Assembly (NCBI RefSeq): GCF_018130825.1
Contig: NZ_JAFCJS010000002.1
Location: forward strand, 124,001-188,000
From: Bradyrhizobium liaoningense
Lineage (GTDB): Bacteria; Pseudomonadota; Alphaproteobacteria; Rhizobiales; Xanthobacteraceae
Reading direction: 5' to 3'
Length of the DNA stretch: 64,000 bases
The position numbers were made by a program, and so were the translations under genes. Shown piece after piece: positions 25,657 through 35,200 of this stretch; the stretch's first letter is position 1; the number at the start of each line of letters is the position of its first letter. A model generated the notes under the pieces. The model searched no databases. It worked only from the letters and a program-made list of their open reading frames with translations, and was not told the origin of the DNA.

Positions 25657-25824
25657 TCGGTCGTTCGACGCCGTCACTCGCGGCAGTCGAGCCGGGCGAT
25701 CCTGCGCGCGGTCAGGATCGGTCCTCGCACGTCAATCATTGCAAGATGCGCAGCGGAGCTGCGCCGCCAGCCCGGTTGCTGCCTCTTTAGGCCGGCAAAT
25801 GCCGAGAATCTCCGCAAGCATCAT

Positions 25825-25862
25825 CGTGGAATTTATTGACGATAGGAAACTTTTGTTCCACG
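25825..25862. promoter_or_regulatory. Inverted repeat in promoter of importer operon C
   Basis: CGTGGAA at 25825-25831 and TTCCACG at 25856-25862 are perfect 7-base inverted arms separated by 24 bases, ending 7 bases before the ATPase ATG. A TTGACG hexamer lies between them (25836-25841). An operator for the XRE-cupin regulator at 30597 is possible; this is inference. No Shine-Dalgarno sequence is seen before the ATG. Confidence 0.4.
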
Positions 25863-25869
25863 CTGCGGT

Positions 25870-26649
25870 ATGGCTGACATTGCCGAGCACATCGAGAATC
25901 CCGGGTTCGTTCTGCAAACGCGGAATCTCACGCGCCAGTTCGATGGCTTCTTCGCCGTGAAGAACGTGAACTTCCGGCTTGCCCGTGACGGCGTGCACGC
26001 GGTCATCGGCCCCAACGGGGCCGGCAAGACGACGCTGTTCAATCTTCTGACCAAGCATCTGGCCCCGACCGGCGGCGTGATCCTGCACGAGGGCGAGGAC
26101 GTCACGCGCCTGAAAATGCCGGCGATGGCCAAACGCGGTGTGGTGCGCTCCTTTCAGATATCTGCGGTGTTCGCCGGCCTTACCGTGCAGGAGAACGTCG
26201 AAGTCGCGTTGCTGCGTAGCAGCGGCCTCGCATGGAACGTTCTCGGTCGTATATCGAAGCGTTCCGGCATCATCGAGCGCGCAGCCGCGTTGTTGCGTCG
26301 CTTTGGCCTTGCCGAGCACGCCACCACGATGGCGGGCAACCTCTCCTATGGGCGCAAGCGCGTGCTGGAGCTCGCTACGACGCTGGCGCTGGAGCCGAAG
26401 GTTCTCCTGCTCGACGAGCCAATGGCGGGATTGGGCCGGGAGGATATCGGCCGGGTTACAGCGCTCATCCAGGAGGCGCGGCAGGGCCGTACGGTGCTGC
26501 TGGTCGAGCACAATATGAATGTCGTTGCGGAGCTTGCCGACACGATCACCGTGATGGTGCGGGGTGAGATCCTGGCGGAAGGCCCCTATGACGACGTCGC
26601 CGCCAATCCGGTCGTGATCGCGGCTTACACGGGGCGTGCGCATGCTTGA
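25870..26649 (+). CDS. livG: LivG-type ABC ATPase (importer C)
   Basis: A 259-residue ATP-binding subunit. Walker A is GPNGAGKTT, Walker B is VLLLDEPMAGLGRED, and the switch is LLVEHNMNVVAEL. The signature region reads NLSYGRKRVLELATTLA, where Y replaces the second glycine position of the usual LSGGxxR; this is common among LivG proteins (LSYGxQR). It is first in an order G-F-HM-SBP, unlike importer B. It has no clear ribosome binding site, which could mean leaderless translation or a later start. Confidence 0.88.
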   Translation: MADIAEHIENPGFVLQTRNLTRQFDGFFAVKNVNFRLARDGVHAVIGPNGAGKTTLFNLLTKHLAPTGGVILHEGEDVTRLKMPAMAKRGVVRSFQISAVFAGLTVQENVEVALLRSSGLAWNVLGRISKRSGIIERAAALLRRFGLAEHATTMAGNLSYGRKRVLELATTLALEPKVLLLDEPMAGLGREDIGRVTALIQEARQGRTVLLVEHNMNVVAELADTITVMVRGEILAEGPYDDVAANPVVIAAYTGRAHA

Positions 26650-27343
26650 GGCGCTCAGCGTCCGCCGGCTCGAGGCCTGGTACGGCGAGTCCAAGGTCGT
26701 GCACGGCATGGATTTCTCCGTCGGCGCCGGCGAGGTAGTGGCGCTGCTCGGCCGCAACGGTGCGGGCAAGACGACGACGCTGAAGGCGATCATGGGGCTG
26801 CTCCAGAGGCGAGCAGGATCGATCCGCCTCGATGGTGAGGAGATCATTGGCGCGGCCCCCTTCGACGTCGCGCGCAAGGGCATTGCTTTCTGCCCGGAAG
26901 AGCGTGGCATTTTTGCCAGCCTCAGCGTGCGGGAAAATCTGCTGTTGCCACCGAAGATCGCCGAAGGCGGCATCGCACTCGACGAGGTCTTGAACCTCTT
27001 TCCAAATCTGAAGGAGCGGCTCGACAGTCAGGGCTCCAAGCTCTCTGGCGGCGAGCAGCAGATGCTGGCGCTCGCGCGCATCCTGCGTACCGGTGCGCGC
27101 ATCCTCCTGCTCGACGAGCCGACCGAGGGGCTCGCGCCGGTCATCATTCAGCAGATCGGCCGCATGCTGTCGCATCTGAAGAGGCTTGGCTTCACGATCC
27201 TCCTGGTCGAGCAGAACGCCGGATTCGTCTGCGGGCTGGCTGACCGCCACTACGTTGTCGAAATGGGGCGTGTCGTCGACGAGATAGCCGGTGACGAATT
27301 CGAGCGGCGGCTCGGTTCGGTCAACAGCTATCTCGGGCTCTGA
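26642..27343 (+). CDS. livF: LivF-type ABC ATPase (importer C)
   Basis: A 233-residue ATP-binding subunit. Walker A is GRNGAGKTT, the signature is KLSGGEQQMLALARIL, Walker B is ILLLDEPTEGLAP, and the switch region is LLVEQNAGFVCGL, all typical of LivF. The ATG at 26642 overlaps the end of livG by 8 bases; a GTG at 26636 is an alternative. Confidence 0.9.
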   Translation: MLEALSVRRLEAWYGESKVVHGMDFSVGAGEVVALLGRNGAGKTTTLKAIMGLLQRRAGSIRLDGEEIIGAAPFDVARKGIAFCPEERGIFASLSVRENLLLPPKIAEGGIALDEVLNLFPNLKERLDSQGSKLSGGEQQMLALARILRTGARILLLDEPTEGLAPVIIQQIGRMLSHLKRLGFTILLVEQNAGFVCGLADRHYVVEMGRVVDEIAGDEFERRLGSVNSYLGL

Positions 27344-27369
27344 CGCACGATGATGAGGAACGCTGGGAC

Positions 27370-29277
27370 ATGACGACGATCTTTGGCATTCCTTCGGCGG
27401 TGCTGTTCGGCCAATTGTTGCTCGGCCTCGTCAATGGCGCCTTCTACGCCATGCTCAGCCTTGGGTTGGCGGTCATCTTCGGCATGATGAACATCGTGAA
27501 CTTTGCCCATGGTGCGCAGTACATGATGGGGGCGATGCTGGCATGGCTGCTGCTCAACTTTCTCGGCATCGGCTACTGGTGGGCACTGATCATCGCGCCG
27601 CTGTTTGTCGGATTGACGGGCATCGTCGTCGAGCGATTCCTGCTGCGGCGGCTCTATGGGCTCGATCACCTCTATGGAATGCTGCTGACGTTCGGGTTGG
27701 CCTTGATGGTCCAGGGCGCGCTCAGCAACTGGTTCGGGTCGTCCGGCCAGCCTTATGCGATTCCCGCCGAGCTTTCCGGTGGCCGCAATCTCGGCTTCAT
27801 GTTCCTGCCGAACTACAGGGCCTGGGTCCTCGCCGCGTCGCTCATCGTTTGTCTGGGCACCTGGTACGTGGTCGAGCGGACGAGGCTTGGCGCCTATCTG
27901 CGCGCGGCGACCGAGAATCCAATGCTTGTTCAAGCGTTCGGGATCAGGGTGCCGCGCATGATCATGCTGACCTACGGCGCCGGAGTCGCGCTCGCGGCGC
28001 TGGCGGGCGTGCTGGCCGCGCCGGTCTACCAGGTCAGCCCGAGCATGGGGGCGGACCTGTTGATCGTGGTGTTCGCCGTTGTCGTGATCGGCGGCATGGG
28101 TTCGATCATGGGATCGATCGTGACCGGATTCCTCGTGGGGCTGATCGAAGGCCTGACCAAGGCCTTCTATCCCGAATTGTCGAGCACGATCGTCTTCCTG
28201 GTGATGGCCGTGGTGCTGATGCTGCGGCCGGCGGGATTGTTCGGCTCAAAGCTGGACAATGCCGGCGCTCCCCATCAGGCGGACGCCGTGATGCCGACAT
28301 CATCTCCCGGTGCGCAGATTTTCATCGTCCTGGCGCTCGCCGCAAGCCTGATCGCGGCGCCGCTCGTCATCTATCCAGGCTTCATGATGAAGGCGATGAT
28401 CTTCGCGCTGTTCGCCTGCGCCTTCAATCTGATCGCTGGCTATGGACGTCTGGTGTCTTTCGGGCACGCGATGTTTCTGGGCTCGGCCGGCTACGTCTGC
28501 GGGCATGCGGCCAAGGTGTGGGGATTGACGCCGGAGCTTGCGATCCTGACCGGGACCGGGACGGCGGCGTTGCTCGGGCTGGTGTCGGGCTGGCTCGCGA
28601 TCCGCCGCAGCGGAATCTACTTCGCCATGGTGACGCTTGCGTTTGCGCAGATGGTCTATTTCGTCGCGTTGCAGGCTCCCTTCACGGGTGGTGAAAACGG
28701 CTTGCAGGGCGTTCCGCGCGGCACGCTGTTCGGGCGGATCGATCTGTCCAATCCCGTCAATCTCTACGTCTTCGTGACGGTGATCTTTCTCGGCGGCTTC
28801 GTCCTGATCATGCGGCTGGTCGACTCGCCGTTCGGCCGTGTGCTGAGGGCGATCAGCAATCACGAGGCCCGCGCGCAGTCGCTCGGTTTCGAGATCGACC
28901 ATTACAAATGCGTCGCGTTCACCCTGTCGGCCGCCCTGGCGGGCCTTGCCGGGTCGACCAAAGCGATCGTCACCCAGATTGCCAGTCTCACCGATGCGCA
29001 TTGGTCGATGTCGGGCGAAGTCCTGCTCATGACGTTTCTCGGCGGTGTCGGCACGCTCCTGGGGCCAGTGATCGGCGCGTTCGTGGTCGTCGCCATGCAG
29101 AACTATCTGGCCGGCCTCGGCCAATGGGTCGCGGTGATCCACGGGTTGATCTTCGCGGTCTGCGTTCTTGCGTTCCGCCGCGGCATCGTTGGCGAGGTCG
29201 CGGCGTGGTGGCGCCGGCGCAAACCGCATGGCGCCGGTCCGGCGCCCAGCCCCGTGCAGGCTGTGTCCGGCAAGTGA
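27370..29277 (+). CDS. Fused LivH-LivM permease
   Basis: A 635-residue membrane protein that combines both permeases in one chain. Residues about 1-295 are LivH-like (LGLAVIFGMMNIVNFAHGAQYMM in two adjoining motifs, VVIGGMGSIMGSIVTGFLVG). Residues about 310-620 are LivM-like (FNLIAGYGRLVSFGHAMFLG, MTFLGGVGTLLGPVIGAF). A polar linker near residues 295-310 (KLDNAGAPHQADAV) joins the halves. There is no internal stop or frameshift. Fusion of the two permeases fixes their 1:1 ratio; it is known in some Liv-type systems but is absent from the other two Liv importers of this window. Confidence 0.9.
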   Translation: MTTIFGIPSAVLFGQLLLGLVNGAFYAMLSLGLAVIFGMMNIVNFAHGAQYMMGAMLAWLLLNFLGIGYWWALIIAPLFVGLTGIVVERFLLRRLYGLDHLYGMLLTFGLALMVQGALSNWFGSSGQPYAIPAELSGGRNLGFMFLPNYRAWVLAASLIVCLGTWYVVERTRLGAYLRAATENPMLVQAFGIRVPRMIMLTYGAGVALAALAGVLAAPVYQVSPSMGADLLIVVFAVVVIGGMGSIMGSIVTGFLVGLIEGLTKAFYPELSSTIVFLVMAVVLMLRPAGLFGSKLDNAGAPHQADAVMPTSSPGAQIFIVLALAASLIAAPLVIYPGFMMKAMIFALFACAFNLIAGYGRLVSFGHAMFLGSAGYVCGHAAKVWGLTPELAILTGTGTAALLGLVSGWLAIRRSGIYFAMVTLAFAQMVYFVALQAPFTGGENGLQGVPRGTLFGRIDLSNPVNLYVFVTVIFLGGFVLIMRLVDSPFGRVLRAISNHEARAQSLGFEIDHYKCVAFTLSAALAGLAGSTKAIVTQIASLTDAHWSMSGEVLLMTFLGGVGTLLGPVIGAFVVVAMQNYLAGLGQWVAVIHGLIFAVCVLAFRRGIVGEVAAWWRRRKPHGAGPAPSPVQAVSGK

Positions 29278-29316
29278 GCTTGAAGTGGATTCTTGTGCAA
29301 TAAAGAGGAGCGGCAA

Positions 29317-30543
29317 TTGAAGATGCATCGGCGATTCATGCGGGGACTTGCAGCGCTCTCCGTCCTCGGTTCTCTCGGTCAGGCGGGAACGGCGTTCGCG
29401 CAAGCCAGCGACGACATCGTCAAGCTCGGCGTGCTGACGGACATGTCTGGCCAGTATTCGGACATGAACGGTCCGGGTTCGCTGCTTGCCGCGCGAATGG
29501 CCGTCACCGATTTCGGCGGGACCGTGCTCGGCAAGCCGGTCGAGGTGGTCGGCGCCGACCACCAGCAGAAGGCCGATGTCGGTCTCGGCATTGCGCGGCA
29601 GTGGATCGAAAGCGAGAAGGTCGACGCCATCGTCGACGTCACCAACAGCGCCATTGCGCTGGCGGTTCAGCAGTTGACGCGAGAGACCAACAGGATCGCA
29701 CTGTTTTCCTCGCCGGGTACGACCGATCTCACGGGCAAGGCGTGCTCACCGACCGGATTTCAGTGGGTCTACGACAACTACTCCAATGTCGTCGGTCCGG
29801 TCAGGACCTTGATCGAGAAGGGCAACGACACCTTCTTCATCATCACCGCTGACTTCGCGTTCGGACATTCGCTCGAGAAGATCGCGATCGACGCAATCAA
29901 GGCCAATGGCGGTAAGCTCGTCGGTTCCGTGCGCCACCCCTTCGGCGCCAACGATCTCTCGGCTTTCCTGCTGCCGGCCCAGGCGTCGAAGGCCAAGGTG
30001 ATCCTGCTGGCAACTGCGGGCAAGGATCTGACAACGGCCATCAAGCAGGCCAGCGAATTCGGGATCACCGCAGGCGGCCAGATCCTCAGCGCTCCGGTGG
30101 TGTTTCTGACCGACATTCATGCGCTCGGTCTCTCCAGCGCGCAGGGCATGTCGTTCCTTGAGGGCTTCTACTGGAATCAGAACGACGAAACCCGTGCCTT
30201 CGCCAAGCGCGTCTTCGAGGTACGCAAGACCATGCCGACCGCGCTGCAGGCGGGCGTCTATTCGGAAGTGTTGCACTATCTCAAGGCGGTGCAGGCCGCG
30301 GGGACGGACGAAGCCAAGGCTGTCGCCGCCAAGATGCGTGAGCTGCCTGTCAACGACTTCTTTGCCAAGAACGGCAAGGTCCGGGAGGACGGGCGGATGG
30401 TCCATGATATGCTGCTCGTCCAGGTCAAGAAGCCTTCCGAATCGAAGGGGCCGTGGGACTATTATAATGTTGTGGCAAGTGCGCCGGGGGATCAGGTATT
30501 CCTTCCACTCAGCCAGAGCGAGTGTTCGCTCGTGAAGAAATGA
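29317..30543 (+). CDS. Branched-chain amino acid-type ABC substrate-binding protein (importer C)
   Basis: A periplasmic binding protein of about 408 residues. A basic N-terminus and hydrophobic segment (FMRGLAALSVLGSLG) end in TAFAQAS, a normal Sec signal. The mature part starts with VKLGVLTDMSGQYSDMNG. The start is decided by GAGGAG at 29305-29310, six bases before a TTG at 29317; the ATG at 29323 is 12 bases away and is the alternative. It closes the importer operon. The ligand is unknown; the neighbouring enzymes suggest a modified amino acid or amine. Confidence 0.86.
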   Translation: MKMHRRFMRGLAALSVLGSLGQAGTAFAQASDDIVKLGVLTDMSGQYSDMNGPGSLLAARMAVTDFGGTVLGKPVEVVGADHQQKADVGLGIARQWIESEKVDAIVDVTNSAIALAVQQLTRETNRIALFSSPGTTDLTGKACSPTGFQWVYDNYSNVVGPVRTLIEKGNDTFFIITADFAFGHSLEKIAIDAIKANGGKLVGSVRHPFGANDLSAFLLPAQASKAKVILLATAGKDLTTAIKQASEFGITAGGQILSAPVVFLTDIHALGLSSAQGMSFLEGFYWNQNDETRAFAKRVFEVRKTMPTALQAGVYSEVLHYLKAVQAAGTDEAKAVAAKMRELPVNDFFAKNGKVREDGRMVHDMLLVQVKKPSESKGPWDYYNVVASAPGDQVFLPLSQSECSLVKK

Positions 30544-30596
30544 ACCCCCGCCACGGGCGGCGTGACCAGCGCCGTCCGTGACGGTCCCGAGAAGGA

Positions 30597-31271
30597 ATGG
30601 CCGTGGCCAAGAAAGCGACCAAACCCCGCATCAGCGCCGCGGCGCAGCTCGCGCCGTCGGTGCCGGCCCGGTTTTCCGCGCCACGGCCGGCCAAGGAGGA
30701 TACGTCCGTCGATCTCGGCCAGCGCTTGAAGCGCATGCGTTTCGACAACGGCTGGACGCTGGAAGACGTCAGCCAGCGCACCGGCGTATCGCGTTCGACC
30801 CTCTCAAAGATCGAGAATGGCCAGATGTCGCCGACATACGATGTGCTGCAGAAGATTGTTCGCGGCACCGGGCTCGACATTGTCGAGCTGTTCGACACGC
30901 GCCAGCAGAGCGCTCCGTTCGGGCGCTGCAGCATCACGCGCCGTGGCGAGGGCAGATCCCATCAGACGGCGACCTATCACTATGAATTGCTCGCGACTGA
31001 TCTCGCGCACAAGCAGATCCTGCCGTTCAAGTCGCGGGTGGTCGCGCGGAGCCTGGACGAATTTCCAAACTGGGTGCGCCATCAGGGCGAGGAGTTCCTC
31101 TGCGTGCTCTCCGGCCGCATCCAGCTTCACACGGAGTTCTACGCGCCCGTCATTCTCGAGGCCGGCGACAGCGCTTACTTCGACAGCAAGATGGGACATG
31201 CGATCATTTCTCTGAGCAGAGTGGACGCAGAGATCATCTGGACCTGCACGGGCATCGCGTCGATCGAATAG
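30597..31271 (+). CDS. XRE-family regulator with C-terminal cupin
   Basis: A 224-residue regulator. Residues about 38-95 form an XRE helix-turn-helix (LGQRLKRMRFDNGWTLEDVS, RTGVSRSTLSKIENGQMSPT), preceded by a basic disordered tail. Residues about 150-220 form a cupin barrel (HQGEEFLCVLSGRIQLHTEF, LEAGDSAYFDSKMGHAI), which in this family senses small molecules such as amino acids or polyamines. It lies between the importer and the cyclodeaminase-like gene, so it probably controls this locus, possibly through the inverted repeat at 25825-25862. Confidence 0.9.
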   Translation: MAVAKKATKPRISAAAQLAPSVPARFSAPRPAKEDTSVDLGQRLKRMRFDNGWTLEDVSQRTGVSRSTLSKIENGQMSPTYDVLQKIVRGTGLDIVELFDTRQQSAPFGRCSITRRGEGRSHQTATYHYELLATDLAHKQILPFKSRVVARSLDEFPNWVRHQGEEFLCVLSGRIQLHTEFYAPVILEAGDSAYFDSKMGHAIISLSRVDAEIIWTCTGIASIE

Positions 31272-31287
31272 ATGAAGTGAGGAAATC

Positions 31288-32253
31288 TTGTTGCGTTACT
31301 ATACGGCAGCCGAGGTAGAAGTCGGCCTCGACTATGTCAGGCTGATCGACGCTCTCGCCGAATCCTTTCGACGCGGCGGCGAGGCGATGCCGGTTCGACA
31401 GAGCTACGAGCTTGGAACGCCCGACAAGCCGGGACATCTGCTGACCATGCCGGCCTGGGAGCGCGGGAAGGCGCTCGGGGTGAAGCTCGTCACGGTGTTT
31501 CCTGCCAATGCCGACCGCGGGATCGGCTCGGTATCGTCGCTCTATACCTTGTTCGACGGGGCAACGGGACAGCCTCGCGCCATGATCGATGGCGAAGCGC
31601 TGACCAACCGGCGTACCGCAGCCGCCTCTGCCCTGGCTTCGCGATATCTGTCGCGATCGAACAGCAATACGCTGCTCGTCATAGGAACCGGCCGCATCGC
31701 GGCCAGCCTGCCTGCGGCGCATCGCGCCGTACGTCCGATCGAACGCGTGCTTGTCTGGGGGCGCAATTCGGAACGTGCGCGGGGCTTCGCCGACACGTTC
31801 TCCCGCCAGGGATTCGCCGCCGAGCCCGTCGCCGATCTGACGGAGGCTTTGGCTCGGGCGGACATCGTCAGCTGTGCCACGACGTCCACCGAGCCGATCG
31901 TGCTGGGTCGGTATTTGCGGCCCGGGACACATCTTGACCTCGTCGGCGCGTTCACGCCGAACATGCGCGAGAGCGACGACGAAGCGATCTGCCGCAGCCG
32001 CGTGTTTGTCGATACGTATGGCGGCGCGCTCGCCGAAGCAGGCGATCTGCTCCAACCGATTGCTGCGCACCGCTGGCAGGCCGACAAGATCTGCGGTGAT
32101 CTGCATGAGCTGACGAGTGGCGCGCGACCGGGGCGCCTCGATGAGAGCGAGATCACGATCTTCAAGTCGGTCGGCGCGGCATCCGAGGATCTTGCGGCGG
32201 CCTCGCTGCTCGTCGGTGGATGGGATTCCGTAGCGGGCGGTGCGGCGCCATAA
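31288..32253 (+). CDS. Ornithine cyclodeaminase/mu-crystallin family protein
   Basis: A 321-residue NAD(P)-dependent enzyme of the OCD family. Typical elements are GKALGVKLVTVFPANADRG, GEALTNRRTAAASALASRYL and the Rossmann motif VIGTGRIAASL, then DLVGAFTPNMRE. Members deaminate ornithine to proline, reduce cyclic imines, or make alanine-type amino acids; the specific activity cannot be told. It starts with TTG at 31288 preceded by GAGGAAA. Its place after an importer and an amine oxidase suggests reduction of a cyclic imine produced in the same route. Confidence 0.88.
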   Translation: MLRYYTAAEVEVGLDYVRLIDALAESFRRGGEAMPVRQSYELGTPDKPGHLLTMPAWERGKALGVKLVTVFPANADRGIGSVSSLYTLFDGATGQPRAMIDGEALTNRRTAAASALASRYLSRSNSNTLLVIGTGRIAASLPAAHRAVRPIERVLVWGRNSERARGFADTFSRQGFAAEPVADLTEALARADIVSCATTSTEPIVLGRYLRPGTHLDLVGAFTPNMRESDDEAICRSRVFVDTYGGALAEAGDLLQPIAAHRWQADKICGDLHELTSGARPGRLDESEITIFKSVGAASEDLAAASLLVGGWDSVAGGAAP

Positions 32254-32279
32254 GCCGGGTCGCCTCGAAAGGAAGGGCA

Positions 32280-35200
32280 ATGCCGACCATCGAAAAACCG
32301 GGCTTCTGCACGTTGTGTCGATCGCGCTGCGGTACCATAAACGTCATCGAGAATGACCGGCTCGTCGCTGTCAGGCCCGATCCCTCACACCCCACTGGCA
32401 AGGCGTTGTGCCCGAAGGGGCGGGCTGCGCCGGAGATTGCGCATTCGGCGCGTCGGCTGAAAACCCCGTTGCGGCGAACGGCGCCGAAGGGCGCTGCGAA
32501 TCCCGGTTTCGTGCCGATCACCTGGGACGAGGCGCTGACTGAAATCGCGGACAAGCTTGCGCGCTACCGTGCCGAGACGGGACCGGAGTCGGTCGCATTC
32601 GCCATTACATCCGGCTCGTCGTCGTCAACCTCGGACAGCCTCGACTGGATTCAGCGCTTTGTTCGCGGCTTTGGAAGCCCCAATACGGTCTTCTCGACGG
32701 AGATATGCAACTGGCACAAGGACCACGCCCACGCCTTTACGTTCGGCTGTGGTCTGCCGCCTGCCGACTATCGGCATTCGGATCTGATCCTGCTGTGGGG
32801 GCACAATCCCGCCAACGTCTGGTTGGCGCAAGCCGAGGCGATCGCAGAAGCACGGAAGAAGGGCGCTAGGCTCGTTGCGATCGATCCCCGGCGCAACGGA
32901 TCATCACGCGATGCCGATCTCTGGCTGCGCATCAGGCCGGGGACCGATGCAGCGCTCGCCCTCGGGCTTGCCCGCTGGCTGATCGTCAATCGCGCATATG
33001 ACGCCGAGTTCGTCCGCCACTGGACCAACGCCGCGTTTCTGGTGCGCGAGGATGATGGACGGTTTCTGCGCCCGGCTGATGTCGGCCTGTCAGGCGAGGG
33101 CTATCTGGTCTGGTCATCGCGCTCCGATCAGCTGGCGGCGGCCGAGGACGGACTCACTGAAGCCGCGCTCGAAGGCTGTTTTGAGATCGCGGCGGCCGAC
33201 AGGACCATCGCATGCAGGACCGCATTCGATCATTATTTCGGTGCGACTCAGGCCTACGATCCGGCAACCGTCGAACAGATCACTGGCATTCCGGCAGCCG
33301 AGGTGGAGCAGCTTGCTCGCGCCATCGCCGATGCCAAATCGATCTGCTACCATGGCTGGACCGGCGTCGGGCAGCACACCAACGCCTCGCAGACCGAGCG
33401 CGCGATCGCGACGCTCTACGCGCTGACAGGCCATTTCGACGCGCCAGGCGGCAACGTCCGCATGCCGGCTCTGCCGGCTCCTGCGCTGCATTCGATCTCG
33501 ATGATCGAGCCTGAGACCCGCGTGCGCGCACTTGGTCTTGCCGAGCGGCCGCTTGGTCCGCCGGCCGATGGTTGGATCACGTCGACCGATTTTTATGACG
33601 CGGCCCTGATCGGCAAGCCCTATCGGATTCGCGCGCTGTTTGCCTTCGGTTCGAACATGCTGGTATCGCATCCGGCGCCTGACCGTGGCCGCGAGGCGTT
33701 GAAGGCGCTCGATTTCCAGGTTCACTGCGATCTGTTTCTCAATCCGACCGCGGAAATGGCCGACATCGTGTTGCCGGTCTCCAGTCCGTGGGAGCACGAG
33801 GCGCTGCGGCTCGGGTTCGAAATCTCGCCGGAGGCGCAGGAGCTGGTTCAGCTGCGGAACCCGATGATTCCGCGTCAGGGCGATGCGCGCTCGGACATGT
33901 GGATCGTCTTTCAGCTAGCGCGCCGCCTGGACATGGGAGAATTGTTCTTCGACGGCGACATCGAGAAGGGCTTTGCGCATCTGCTGGCGCCTCTGGGGCT
34001 GACTCTTAAGGCCCTGCGTGCGGCGCCTGAAGGCATCCGAGTGCCGCTAAAGCACGATCATCGAAAATATCGCCGCAGCGGATTTGCGACCCAAACGGGC
34101 AAGGCCGAGCTCTATTCTGAGCTGTTGCACCGCTACGGCTATCCGGCGGTGCCGCGCTTTGTCGAACCTGCCGAGCACCGCAACGACAGCTTCCCGCTCA
34201 CGCTGTTTTCAGCCAATAGCGGCCATTTCTGTCACAGCCAGCACCGTGGTATCATCGCCTTGCGTCGCAAGCGCGTGGAGCCGACAGCGGAAATTCATCC
34301 CGCGCTCGCGCGCCGTAAGGGAATTGACGCCGGTGCCTGGATGACGGTGTGCACCCGCAAGGGCAGGATCAGGATGCGGGCGGCGTTCAACGATGCGCTG
34401 GCAGAGGATGTCGTAGCCAGCGATTACGGTTGGTGGCAGCCATCTCCAGATCTCGGTCTGCCCGGCTATCTGCCCGACGGCACGCTACCTATCGGATCGA
34501 GCTTCAACGCCGTGATCTCCGAAGACGAGCGCGATCCGCTCAGCGGGGCGTTGGCGCTTCGTTCGTTCGCCTGCGATGTGGAATGCTGCGAAAACCGGGC
34601 TTGGGCCGGCTGGAGATCCTTTGCGGTCGCCGGGCGCCGCGAGATCACCGGAGATGTCGTCGAGCTGACCTTGCGACCGAGCGATGGCGGTTTGCTGGCG
34701 CCGTTCCGGCCCGGCCAATATGTCGGCTTTCGCGTGGAGGGCGCCAGCAGGTGCTATTCGCTGATCGGCGCGGCCATCGCGGAGCCCGACGCCTATCGCA
34801 TTGCCGTACGGCACATCGAAGGCGGATTGGTTTCGGGAGCGATCAGATCCCGACTCGCGCCCGGCGACCATGTCGAGCTGGAAGCGCCGAGGGGAGGGTT
34901 CGTTCTTCCACTGCGCAACGAATTTCCGATCGTGCTGATCGCCGGCGGCATCGGCATCACGCCGTTCTTGTCCTATTTGGAAACCTTGCAGAGCGATAGT
35001 GACGAGCCCGAGATCACGCTGCACTATGGTTGCCGTAGGGGCTCAAGCCAGCCGTTCCGCGAACGGCTGGAGGTGCTGCGACAGCGGCTGCCGAACCTGA
35101 CGGTGATTACCTATCTTAGCCAGCCTACAGACAATGATCGCTTCGATCGCGAGGGGCGTTTCACCGCCTATGATATCGAGCCGGATCTCCTGCGCCGCCG

